The translations under genes were made by a program, and so were the position numbers. A DNA stretch of 64,000 nt from CAZCAC01 sp964496575. Its GTDB lineage: Bacteria; Planctomycetota; UBA1135; GCA-002686595. The DNA is taken from the NCBI GenBank assembly GCA_964496575.1, contig CAZCAC010000008.1, forward strand, positions 48,470 through 112,469, read 5' to 3'. The notes under the pieces are model-generated. The model was not told the DNA's origin. It made no database searches and saw only the letters and a list, made by a program, of their open reading frames with translations. Positions 44,683-52,776 of the stretch are shown here, piece by piece. Position 1 is the first letter of the stretch. Each line of letters opens with the position of its first letter.

Positions 44683-46098
44683 TCACGATCCGCCGTCGCG
44701 CAAGCGCCATAGCTTGAGCACGTCGGTGCGTCCCGGGCCGTTCATGTCCTGCATGCCGAAGGTCACGGCGATGTCCTGACCCGGCTCGGCCAGCTCGTGG
44801 TTCAGCAACATCGACTCCGCCTGGTTCACGGCCTCGGAGACCTCCACCACCGTCTCACCGAGCAGGGGAATCACGCCCCAGCGCAGCGCCAGACGGCGGA
44901 GCACCTCACGGTGGCGAGAGATGGCGACGAGCCGCGCGCGGGGGCGACAGGAGCTGGTCAGATCGGCGGAGTGCCCCGTCTCCGTGTAGACCACCATCGT
45001 CTTCAGCTTCAGCTCGGAGGAGACCGTCAAGGCCGCTCGGGCGATGGCGTTGGAGAAGCTGTACTCCTCCACTCGTACCGGCCGGGGGCGCTGCCGGTAG
45101 ATCTCGCTCTTCTCCACCTCGTCGATGATCGCCGCCATCTCCCGCACCGCCGCCACTGGATCCCGGCCGACGGCGGACTCTCCCGAGAGCATCACCGCAT
45201 CGGTGCCGTCGAGCACTGCGTTCGCGACGTCGGAGACCTCCGCCCGGGTCGGTCGGGGGTTGTGGATCATCGACTCGAGCATCTGCGTGGCCACGATCAC
45301 CGGGATCCCGCGGATGCCCGCGTCGCGGATCAGCCGCTTCTGGATCAGCGGCACCTTCTCGGCCCCGGCCTCGACGGCGAGATCGCCGCGGGCGACCATC
45401 AGCCCATCGGAGACGGCGATGATCTCATCCAGTCGGGAGACCGCCTCCGGCTTCTCGATCTTGGCGATCACCGGAGTCTCCCCGGCGAGCTCCTTGGCCT
45501 CGAGCACGTCCTTCGGATCGCGCACGAAGGAGAGGGCGAAATAGTCGACGCCGAGCTCCCGCGCGAAGGCGAGGTCCTCGCGGTCCTTGACGGTCAGTGC
45601 CGGGGTGGAGAGTGGCGTGCCAGGGATGTTGAGCCCCTTCCTGTCCTTCAGCACTCCGCCTTCGATCACGCGACAGTGGACCTCGCTCCCCTCGACCGAT
45701 GAGACGGAGAGCTCGATCAGGCCGTCGTCGATCAGGATCCGATCCCCCGGACCGACATCACCGGGCAGGGCCTGGTAGGAAGTCGAGACGCGAGAGGCGT
45801 CACCTTCGACCTCCTCGGTGGTGATGGTCAGTTCGTCTCCCGCCGAGATCGTCGCCGCCCCGCCGGCGATGGTGCCCACCCGGATCTTGGGGCCGCAGAG
45901 GTCGGCCAGGATGGCGATCTGCTCTCCCGAGCGCTCTGCGGCCTCGCGGACCATGTCGAAGACGCGCCGGTGTTCGTCGTGCTCCCCGTGTGAGAAGTTC
46001 AGGCGGACGACATCCAGCCCGGCCTCGATCATTCGCCCGATCGTCTCGGGATTCGAGCTCGCCGGGCCGATGGTGGCGACGATCTTGACCTTGTGCAT
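44683..46098 (-). CDS. pyk: Pyruvate kinase
   Basis: 471 residues, normal length. Starts VKIVATIGPASSNPETIGRM, with LDVVRLNFSHGEHDEH, the active-site segment PVIAKIEKPEAVSRLDEII, MVARGDLAVEAGAEKVPLIQ, and VATQMLESMIHNPRPTRAEV. The C-terminal regulatory domain is present (ARAALTVSSELKLKTMVVYT). Transfers phosphate from phosphoenolpyruvate to ADP in glycolysis; cytoplasmic. Confidence 0.97.
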   Translation of the reverse strand: MHKVKIVATIGPASSNPETIGRMIEAGLDVVRLNFSHGEHDEHRRVFDMVREAAERSGEQIAILADLCGPKIRVGTIAGGAATISAGDELTITTEEVEGDASRVSTSYQALPGDVGPGDRILIDDGLIELSVSSVEGSEVHCRVIEGGVLKDRKGLNIPGTPLSTPALTVKDREDLAFARELGVDYFALSFVRDPKDVLEAKELAGETPVIAKIEKPEAVSRLDEIIAVSDGLMVARGDLAVEAGAEKVPLIQKRLIRDAGIRGIPVIVATQMLESMIHNPRPTRAEVSDVANAVLDGTDAVMLSGESAVGRDPVAAVREMAAIIDEVEKSEIYRQRPRPVRVEEYSFSNAIARAALTVSSELKLKTMVVYTETGHSADLTSSCRPRARLVAISRHREVLRRLALRWGVIPLLGETVVEVSEAVNQAESMLLNHELAEPGQDIAVTFGMQDMNGPGRTDVLKLWRLRDGGS

Positions 46099-46153
46099 GA
46101 GGGGAATGTGCTGGGGTGTGTGCGTGGAGGTCCTCGAGGGTGCGCGAGGTGCG

Positions 46154-47005
46154 TTACTTGGGGGGCTTGCCGAGCGTGTGTGACAGCCACACCTCGTTGA
46201 CGATCGTCCACTTGCCGTCGGTCTTCGCCAGGTGGAGGTGCTCGACCAGCATCCCCGACCTGGCTGTGGCCGTGGCGATGTTCACGGAGGCGTGGTGAAT
46301 GGTGATCTCGATAGCCCGGCGCTTGATCGGCAGCGGAAACTCCTTCCTTCGGGCAGAAGCGATGTGGAACTCCGGCGTGGAGTAGCGTGGGAACTCCCGA
46401 CCATTGGGCAGGCTATCCACCATGACCTTGCGCAGACGAGGGTTCAGTGCCCCGGCGAGACGTTCCGCATCTCCCTCGTAGTATCCATCGACGTACGCGA
46501 AGACCACTTTCTCGATCTCGGCTCGGACCTCGGGCTTGGCTTCCCTCCTCTTCTTCTTGCCGTGCGCGACGCCGAGCAGGTTGATGATCCGCCATTTCCC
46601 GTTGATACTCGCGAGGTGCGCGTAGTCGAGGAACTCGGCGCAGTCGACCCTGGCCGAGGCGATGTTGCCGTCGATGCTCAGCACCTCGACCTCGACCTCG
46701 GAATTCTCCACCATCCCTCGTCCGCCACCGAACCGGGTCATCTCCAGCAGCGCCTGGCCATCCATCTCCATCAGCATCTTGGCACCCCAGGAGGTCTTCT
46801 CCACCGTGAGCTTGTGCAGGCTGGGGTGCACCCCGCGCTCGACCCGGTCCACGTCCCGGGCGAAGAACCCCTCGACGTAGTCGCGGGCCGCCTGTTCGAC
46901 CGCCGCTGCTCTCGGGTCCTTCTGGGGCTCGTTCTCATCGGGGGGGACGATCGTCCCGACGCAAGCGAGGAGGGCGGGGACGAGGATGGTCGCTTTCATG
47001 TTCAT
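46154..47005 (-). CDS. Exported tandem NTF2-like (lumazine-binding-type) protein
   Basis: 283 residues from ATG 47005 (or 46999). MKATILVPALLACVGTIVPP is a signal peptide. Two NTF2-like domains follow, about residues 35-140 (AARDYVEGFFARDVDRVERG, SARVDCAEFLDYAHLASING) and 160-275 (VVFAYVDGYYEGDAERLAGA, VEHLHLAKTDGKWTIVNEV). The two halves resemble each other, implying internal duplication. They match the putative lumazine-binding family, whose function is mostly unknown. No catalytic residue can be named. Confidence 0.75.
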   Translation of the reverse strand: MNMKATILVPALLACVGTIVPPDENEPQKDPRAAAVEQAARDYVEGFFARDVDRVERGVHPSLHKLTVEKTSWGAKMLMEMDGQALLEMTRFGGGRGMVENSEVEVEVLSIDGNIASARVDCAEFLDYAHLASINGKWRIINLLGVAHGKKKRREAKPEVRAEIEKVVFAYVDGYYEGDAERLAGALNPRLRKVMVDSLPNGREFPRYSTPEFHIASARRKEFPLPIKRRAIEITIHHASVNIATATARSGMLVEHLHLAKTDGKWTIVNEVWLSHTLGKPPK

Positions 47006-47315
47006 TGTCTCGGGCTCGGTCGCTCTGGATCGTGGGACGTCGGGCACCGCTGGCGAGGCGGTGGAGGGGGGCCGAGAAGGTACCAGATCCACTCCGGCGG
47101 CGGGCGGGCGAGGGAGGGATGAGCCCCGCTCAAGACCCCGAGAACGGCGGTTTCGCCCGGTGTCGGGGCGGGGAGCTCGGTCTCGGGCTAGGAAACCCCA
47201 ATTTAGGATTCACCCTCCTGTCTCCCGGGTTCGAAACAAGACTACCGACCCCGCCCCTGGGTGACTGGCTCACCGGCGCACTCGCGGGGTTGTCCCACAA
47301 CCACGAGGCAGCCAC
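47006..47315. other. Intergenic region before the second pilin cluster
   Basis: 310 bases between divergent genes. It contains one locally AT-richer patch (near 47188-47212) but no clear promoter, operator or riboswitch that I can define. Open frames give no recognisable protein. Confidence 0.45.
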
Positions 47316-47723
47316 ATGCAGGGACCGTCGAATCGACGGGCCGGGAGACACCGTCGAGACCGGGCCGGGATGACCCTGATCGAGGTCGTCGTCAGCATGG
47401 CCGTGATCGCCACCATCCTGATGGCGTCGGCGGCCGCGTTCTCACAGACCCTGATCGCGACCGATCGCGCCAAGCGGACGACCGGCGCGGCGATCTTCCT
47501 CGAGACGACGATGGAGAACATCTCCGCTCAGTCGTTCGACAACCTGCTGGCGCTGAACGGCAACACGATCTTCGACCAGACCAGCGCCTTGGACTCGCGG
47601 TATGCGATCAACCTGACCGTCTTCGTTCCCGAGCTCAACCTGATCCAGATCCAGGCGGTGGTCACCGACCTGCGGAGCAACGATCCGGTGGGTCGGCTCA
47701 CGTCGCTGATGAGTCGTCGATGA
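47316..47723 (+). CDS. Minor pilin, PilV/GspI-like (second cluster)
   Basis: 135 residues. Basic leader MQGPSNRRAGRHRRDRAG, cleavage G|MTLIEVVVSMAVIATILMAS with Glu at +5. The globular part is short (ETTMENISAQSFDNLLALNG ... QIQAVVTDLRSN), as in PilV/GspI. The stop overlaps the next start (ATGA). It is distinct in sequence from the pilin at 27935, so this is a separate filament or an old duplication. Confidence 0.82.
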   Translation: MQGPSNRRAGRHRRDRAGMTLIEVVVSMAVIATILMASAAAFSQTLIATDRAKRTTGAAIFLETTMENISAQSFDNLLALNGNTIFDQTSALDSRYAINLTVFVPELNLIQIQAVVTDLRSNDPVGRLTSLMSRR

Positions 47724-48355
47724 GGGGGCGAGGTAGAGACGGTCGGGGCTCGCGCGCCGGACTGACGGTCCTGGAGATCGTGATCGCGACCTCCGTATTC
47801 GTGGTGGTCGGATACGCACTGATCGGTGCGGTGCAGATGGGGAACAACTCGCGGCAGACGGTCTATCAGGTGGCCTCCACGAGCGAGGACGTCCGGGAGG
47901 CCCACACGGCCTTGATCGAGGAGCTGAAGACGGGTGGAGACTCCACCGTCACCGTCACCACGCTGGGCGATGGTAACCACGAGATGACGTTCATGCAGCG
48001 GATAGTGGTCGGAGCCGGCCTGGGGTGGGGTGTCTTCGACGAGTCCTTCGGCACGATCCCCGAGGAGCAGAACAAGCCGGACTGGCAGATCCGGTACACG
48101 GTGAGGAACGTCCCCCTCGATGGCGGCGGGTTCGACCGGCGGCTGGTACGGCAAATCCTGGACGAGGAGAGCGTCGTCCAGGACGAGGAGGTGGTCATGA
48201 GGGGGCTGCGGACCGGATTGGAATCCCCGCCCGGGTTCTCCGCGGTCAAGGTCGGTGACATGTGGGAGGTCACCATCACCACCGACGGTCATTCACAGAA
48301 CAATCATCGTCGTCGGCGATCACACGCACGGCACCTGGCGGTACTACGTCAATAG
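47720..48355 (+). CDS. Minor pilin, PilW/GspJ-like, with an aberrant C-terminal end
   Basis: 211 residues. Leader MRGRGRDGRGSRAG, cleavage G|LTVLEIVIATSVFVVVGYAL with Glu at +5. The folded domain runs to about GDMWEVTITTDGHS (~residue 191), after which the last ~20 residues are NNHRRRRSHARHLAVLRQ, which looks like out-of-frame reading of the following PilX-like remnant. The natural end of this pilin and the beginning of the next gene therefore seem to be missing (junction near 48290). Confidence 0.7.
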   Translation: MRGRGRDGRGSRAGLTVLEIVIATSVFVVVGYALIGAVQMGNNSRQTVYQVASTSEDVREAHTALIEELKTGGDSTVTVTTLGDGNHEMTFMQRIVVGAGLGWGVFDESFGTIPEEQNKPDWQIRYTVRNVPLDGGGFDRRLVRQILDEESVVQDEEVVMRGLRTGLESPPGFSAVKVGDMWEVTITTDGHSQNNHRRRRSHARHLAVLRQ

Positions 48356-48992
48356 CTGGATGAGCTCCGGGCTGAACAAGTCCGAAGAGGACGCGGGCGA
48401 GGACGGCATTCCCAACACCAGCGAAGGTCGGGATGGGATCAGCGGCACCGCCGACGATGACGTGCTGGAGGACGACGGTGTCTTCAGTGTCGAGTACTAC
48501 ACCGCGGAGGACGAGGCCCTCGGCCTGATCCCGCCGAACAAATCGATCGGAGACATCATCCCCGGGACCGGGGAGGACATCGACGGGGACGGTGCCTACG
48601 ACGACACCACGGACCTGTCGGACATCGACTTCAGCGTGCCGCTCAACACCTCGAACTGGGGCGGCAACATGCCCGCCCGCGGGATCAGGAGGTACCGAGA
48701 CATCGCCACGCTGTACGCCAACAACCTCGATGCGGTGTTCTACACCAACCACTCCTTCTGCTACCTGGTGCTGGGCAGGCAGTCGGCGAGGATCAACGGC
48801 GCGCTGGTCAGCCGAAACGAGAACATCATCTACGGCACGCCGACGATCGAGATCAACCACGACAGCCGGTTGCTCGGCGGCAGCACGGGGATGGCCGGGG
48901 AGCTGTTGCCTCAGGTGATGCAATCTCCGTCGATCCTGCGCTGGCAGAAGCTCGACCGTGACCCCAACTGGTACCTGGGAGTTCAGCCTTGA
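48255..48992 (+). pseudogene. C-terminal remnant of a PilX-like minor pilin
   Basis: An open frame of 245 codons. From about 48300 it reads IIVVGDHTHGTWRYYVNSWM, GVFSVEYYTAEDEALGLIPP, IATLYANNLDAVFYTNHSFC and INGALVSRNENIIYGTP, which looks like the far part of a PilX-type protein. No hydrophobic pilin N-terminus is present; upstream of ~48290 the frame is only a shadow of the PilW-like gene. It contains another Asp-rich loop (GEDIDGDGAYDDTTD). Best explained as a deletion that fused the end of pilW to the second half of pilX, or an assembly gap closed wrongly. Confidence 0.6.
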
Positions 48993-49513
48993 CCCTCACC
49001 CGATCATTCCTCATCCGCGCCGTCTGGATCGCGGTCTGCTGCCTCGTTCCGACCGCCGGAGCCGGCCTGCTCGCACAGGAGCAGGAGGTGGAGCCGAAAC
49101 CGGTCGAGGTGGTCTCACCCGAGGTGGAGCAGACGCTGTGGATGCGCGGGCGCGAGATCCTGCACAACGGAGATCCGCTCGACCTCGTCGGGCTCGAAGA
49201 GGGAGACAACGGCTTCCGGCATCGCACTCCGATCCTCGAGCAGAGTGATCGCGCGGTGGCGATGGTCGACTTCGACGAGAACTACCGCCGCCGGCTGACC
49301 ATGTACTCCGACCGGCGGAGCTTCACGGAACCTCTCCCGATCACCAGGGCCGTGCGATCGGCGTCGGTCCTCGGTTCGAGGGTCCCGGCGAAGGCGCCGG
49401 TGGTTCCCGAAGCAGAGGAAGGGAACTACCAGGTGCTGCTGTGGATCGGGGCGATCGCCGTGGCGCTGTTCCTGTTCCTGCGCTGGTGGTGCAAGCGCAA
49501 GATGGCGTGGTGA
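48989..49513 (+). CDS. Exported membrane-anchored protein of unknown function
   Basis: 174 residues, TTG start overlapping the previous stop by 4 bases. Signal peptide (VWIAVCCLVPTAGAGLLAQ), a ~100-residue extracytoplasmic part without recognisable family (LTMYSDRRSFTEPLPITRAV), and a C-terminal membrane helix (VLLWIGAIAVALFLFLRWW) followed by KRKMAW. I do not recognise it. The tight link to the pilin remnants suggests a role in pilus or surface assembly. Confidence 0.55.
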   Translation: MTLTRSFLIRAVWIAVCCLVPTAGAGLLAQEQEVEPKPVEVVSPEVEQTLWMRGREILHNGDPLDLVGLEEGDNGFRHRTPILEQSDRAVAMVDFDENYRRRLTMYSDRRSFTEPLPITRAVRSASVLGSRVPAKAPVVPEAEEGNYQVLLWIGAIAVALFLFLRWWCKRKMAW

Positions 49514-49524
49514 CCGCTCGGTGA

Positions 49525-50226
49525 CTACCGCCCCAGCGCCTTCCGCAGTCGCTCCCGCATCGGCTCCGAGTTCCAGATCGGCAGCTCTTCCTCGATGAAG
49601 CGCCGCTCCGCATCCGGGTCGAGCTCGCCGACACCCGCGCGCAGGAGAGCCTTGGTTCTCGCGTAGATCTCGGGCGGATGCGCGGCCAGTGACTTCAGCC
49701 GCGCTCGGGCCGTTTCGGTCGCCCCGGCGCACACCTCGTCGACCAGACCGAGCCGCAGCGCCTCGCGAGGGGAGTGCAGCTCTCCTCCCAGCAGCACTCG
49801 CTCGCGATGTCGCGCCGGGAGTCGGTGCAGGAGGATCCCGAGGAGGCGCGGCGGGAAGCACGCGCCGAGCGCGACCTCGGTCAGGCCGAGGAGGAGCTCG
49901 GGGTCGTCCAGGGCGACGCGGTGATCACAGCAACAGGCGAGCACGGTTCCCCCCGCGATCGCGTGCCCTTCGATCGCCGCGACAACCGGCGCGGGGTGGT
50001 GGAAGAGCCGGGCGCACAGCGCATCGGCGCGACGCAGGTAGGCCTCCACGGTCGCCGCATCGCTCGTGGTCAGGAGCTTCAGGTCGAGCCCGGTGGAGAA
50101 GGCCCTCTCCGCGCTGGTCAGGAGGATCGGTTCGGTTCCGGCGGCGGAGAGCTCTCCCTCGAGCCACGAGAGGAGCCCGGGGCTCAGGGCGTTCAGGCCC
50201 GGGTGGCTCATCCGGATCTCGTGCAT
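49525..50226 (-). CDS. Enoyl-CoA hydratase/isomerase (crotonase) family protein
   Basis: 233 residues. Crotonase signatures: ERAFSTGLDLKLL (oxyanion-hole loop 1), AAIEGHAIAGGTVLACCCDH (oxyanion-hole loop 2) and LLGLTEVALGACFPPRLLG, with Glu at one of the two catalytic positions. It acts on a CoA thioester; the exact reaction is unclear, and the protein is somewhat shorter than a typical hydratase (~260). Lies 4 bases after the saccharopine dehydrogenase-like gene on the same strand. Confidence 0.85.
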   Translation of the reverse strand: MHEIRMSHPGLNALSPGLLSWLEGELSAAGTEPILLTSAERAFSTGLDLKLLTTSDAATVEAYLRRADALCARLFHHPAPVVAAIEGHAIAGGTVLACCCDHRVALDDPELLLGLTEVALGACFPPRLLGILLHRLPARHRERVLLGGELHSPREALRLGLVDEVCAGATETARARLKSLAAHPPEIYARTKALLRAGVGELDPDAERRFIEEELPIWNSEPMRERLRKALGR

Positions 50227-50230
50227 CGGT

Positions 50231-51580
50231 TCAGCCGAGGATCTCGACCTCCTCGGTGAAGGCGATGCCCGCCTCGGCGAGCTCCTCCAGGATCGGCGCG
50301 TAGATCGAGGGGTGCGTCGGGATCAGCGTCCCGGCCATGGAAATCTGATCGGTCAGGATCAGCTTGGCGGCGAGCGCCGTCGGGAGACCGACCGTCTTGG
50401 ACATCGCGGTGAAGCCCCCCGGCTCGCCCCGGGCGACCATCGTCGAGGTGATCCGCTCCGCCGGGCGGTCGGAATCGGGATAGTCCACCTTCAGCTTGTG
50501 GAGCAGGACCACCATATCTCGCTGGCCGGGGCCGAGCGGAAGCTTCTCGCTCAGGAGGTCGATCATCATCTCCGCGGCGGTCTCCCCCTGGCAACCGGTG
50601 GGCTCGTCGGAGAAGAGACCCAGCCAGGAGAAGTTCTCCATGATCTTGCCGGTCGGGCTGATCCCGAGGTAGTTGGCGACGCGCGAGTGGAGGTTGTCTC
50701 CGCCGGCGCTCTGCGGCAGGAACATCTCCACCACCTCGGCGTAGGTGCGCTCGGCCAGGTTCGGGATGCGCAGCGTTTCGTTCGGCAAGCCGAGCTGGAC
50801 CACTCGCGACCACGTCTCGCTCCAGCCGGGATAGCGCAGCGTGCCCCGGATCATCGTCGTCACGTCCTTCAGGCTGAACGACTTCATGTAGGAGAGGGAG
50901 TCGCGGTTCGGGTAGGCCTCCAGCATCCCGACCCCCTGCACCTCGATCGGCCAGGTGTGGTGGAACACGTGGTGGTGGGGGACGATCTTGATCTTCCCGT
51001 TCTCGAGGTACTGCGCGCCCGCTTCCGCGGCCATCACCACGTTGCGCGGGTTCCAGGTGACCGCGTAGCGCAGCGGATTGTGCGGCTGATCGTTCGAGGG
51101 GATCCCGCTGCCGTAGGAGCAGAAGCTGGTGATCCTCGCGCCCTCGGAGCGGAGGCGGCGGATCAGCGCGATCGCCGACATGTGGTCGATGCCGGGATCG
51201 AGCCCCAGCTCGCACAGCAGCACGACGCCCTTGCGCTGAGCGTCTCGCTCGAGGTTGCGGACTCCCTGGCCGCGGTAGGAGACCGACAACATGTGCTTGC
51301 CGTTGGCGAGGCAATCCCAGGCCACCAGCTCCTGGAAAGCCGGCGAGAGCATGTTGACGACCAGATCGGAGTTCCGGATCTGCCTCGTGCGCAGATCGGA
51401 GTCGTTGACATCGAAACGGATCGCGCTGCCCCGGGCGTGCCCCCCGATGCGGTCGTACGCCATCTCCATGTCCATGTCTCCGACGGTCACGAACCAATCG
51501 TGCTCGTCGGCGAGCCGGAGCAGGTGTGAGATCAGATAGGGGGAGCTCTTTCCGGCTCCGAGGACGAGAACGTTCTTCAT
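50231..51580 (-). CDS. Saccharopine dehydrogenase-like oxidoreductase
   Basis: 449 residues from ATG 51580; an upstream in-frame extension has no support. Rossmann motif KNVLVLGAGKSSPYLISHLL, SDLVVNMLSPAFQELVAWDC, CELGLDPGIDHMSAIALIRR and SYGSGIPSNDQPHNPLRYAV match the glutamate-forming saccharopine dehydrogenase (LYS9-like) family used in lysine breakdown or related pathways. No lysine-ketoglutarate reductase domain is fused or adjacent. First gene of a two-gene unit with the crotonase and divergent from tyrA. Confidence 0.88.
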   Translation of the reverse strand: MKNVLVLGAGKSSPYLISHLLRLADEHDWFVTVGDMDMEMAYDRIGGHARGSAIRFDVNDSDLRTRQIRNSDLVVNMLSPAFQELVAWDCLANGKHMLSVSYRGQGVRNLERDAQRKGVVLLCELGLDPGIDHMSAIALIRRLRSEGARITSFCSYGSGIPSNDQPHNPLRYAVTWNPRNVVMAAEAGAQYLENGKIKIVPHHHVFHHTWPIEVQGVGMLEAYPNRDSLSYMKSFSLKDVTTMIRGTLRYPGWSETWSRVVQLGLPNETLRIPNLAERTYAEVVEMFLPQSAGGDNLHSRVANYLGISPTGKIMENFSWLGLFSDEPTGCQGETAAEMMIDLLSEKLPLGPGQRDMVVLLHKLKVDYPDSDRPAERITSTMVARGEPGGFTAMSKTVGLPTALAAKLILTDQISMAGTLIPTHPSIYAPILEELAEAGIAFTEEVEILG

Positions 51581-51612
51581 TTGATTCGACTGCCTCTGGG
51601 GGTCTCCGGCGC

Positions 51613-51666
51613 GGGAGTATACGGCCGGGAGCCTCCGGGGCCGTATACTCCCCATACCGTATACTC
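51613..51666. promoter_or_regulatory. Divergent promoter/operator region with three GTATAC-centred sites
   Basis: GGGAGTATACGGCC (51613-51626) and GGCCGTATACTCCC (51639-51652) are a perfect 14-bp inverted repeat with a 12-base spacer, and CCGTATACTC occurs again at 51657-51666. Each site contains TATACT, close to a -10 box: one on the minus strand facing the gene at 51580 and two on the plus strand facing 51672. The last TATACT (51660-51665) ends 6 bases before the ATG, so a transcript from it would be nearly leaderless. Could be promoters, an operator, or both. Confidence 0.6.
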
Positions 51667-51671
51667 GGCCC

Positions 51672-52766
51672 ATGTCTTCCACCGATCCTCTGGCCCTGCT
51701 CGGTTACGGTCGCTTCGGCCGGGCCCTGACCGAGCTGGCCCTGGCCGCCGGGCTTCCCGTCCGGATCCTCGATCCTTTCGCGGAGGTGCCCGAGCGCTTG
51801 CGTGTCGCCGACCTCTCCGAGCTACTCGGCGAGGCTTCCGTGGTGGTGCCGGCGGTCCCGATGCGCAGCTTTCGGTCCGTGGTGGCCGAGCTCCGGGAGC
51901 ACTGCACTCCGGCCCACACCGTCCTCGACGTCACCAGCGTCAAGCGCGGCGCGGTGGAGGCGATGGGGGAGTGCCTCGGCGAGGCGGTGCCCTGGGTCGC
52001 GACGCACCCCCTCTTCGGGCCGACCAGCATCAGCTCCGGCGAGCGCCCGCTGCGGGCGGTCGTCTGCCCCGATACCCCACACGGCGAGGCGCCGGGGATC
52101 GCCCGACGCTTCTACGAGATCCTCGGTTGCGAGGTGGTCGAGCAGGCGAGTGACGAGCACGACCGGGTGATGGCGAACACCCACGTGCTCGCCTTCTTCG
52201 TGGCCAAGGGCCTGCTCGAGGTCGACGCCGACGGGGCGTCGGCGGCGGTTCCACCGTCCTTCCGGGCGATGGCAGCCACGATCGAGTCGGTGCGGAGCGA
52301 CGCCGGTCACCTCTTCTTTCCGATCCAGCACGACAACCCCCACGCCGCCGACGCGCGGGAGCACCTGCTCGACGCGCTGGGGCGGATCCACCGACAGCTG
52401 GCGGAGGAGGTCCCCGGCGCGACTCCCGAGGGCTCGGCGAAGGCGATGGCGATCCCCCCGGCGAAGAAGACCGGGCCGGAGCTGGGGCTGGAGCGGGCGC
52501 GGATCGACCTGCTCGATCGCGAGATCGTCGAGCTCCTGGCGCGCCGGGCGCGGCTGGCGCACCGGGTCGCGCGGGTCAAGGCGGAGGGTGGGCACGCCGT
52601 CCAGGACCCCGGGCGGGAGAAGCAGCTGCTCGAGCGCCGGAAGGAGTTCGCTCTCGGCCAGGACCTCGACCCGAAAGCGGTCGAGGACGTCTTCGAGGCG
52701 ATCCTGCGTTTCAGCCGCCGCGAGATGCGGCGGTGGATCGACCGGAACCAGTCACGTGGAGTCTGA
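51672..52766 (+). CDS. tyrA: Prephenate dehydrogenase fused to C-terminal chorismate mutase
   Basis: 364 residues. Residues ~6-265: prephenate dehydrogenase with LALLGYGRFGRALTELALAA (Rossmann GxGxxG), LDVTSVKRGAVEAM, ATHPLFGPTSISSGERPL and DEHDRVMANTHVLAFFVAKG with the catalytic His. Residues ~275-360: an AroQ chorismate mutase (ARIDLLDREIVELLARRARL, RVARVKAEGGHAVQDPGREK). It would convert chorismate to prephenate and on to hydroxyphenylpyruvate for tyrosine. The domain order is the reverse of the enterobacterial T-protein, which has the mutase first. Confidence 0.9.
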   Translation: MSSTDPLALLGYGRFGRALTELALAAGLPVRILDPFAEVPERLRVADLSELLGEASVVVPAVPMRSFRSVVAELREHCTPAHTVLDVTSVKRGAVEAMGECLGEAVPWVATHPLFGPTSISSGERPLRAVVCPDTPHGEAPGIARRFYEILGCEVVEQASDEHDRVMANTHVLAFFVAKGLLEVDADGASAAVPPSFRAMAATIESVRSDAGHLFFPIQHDNPHAADAREHLLDALGRIHRQLAEEVPGATPEGSAKAMAIPPAKKTGPELGLERARIDLLDREIVELLARRARLAHRVARVKAEGGHAVQDPGREKQLLERRKEFALGQDLDPKAVEDVFEAILRFSRREMRRWIDRNQSRGV

Positions 52767-52776
52767 GCGAGCGACG

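Noticed and set aside
47222..47240. GGGTTCGAAAC, another T-arm-like string
   Set aside because: The flanking bases do not pair to form a T stem and no other tRNA arms are present.
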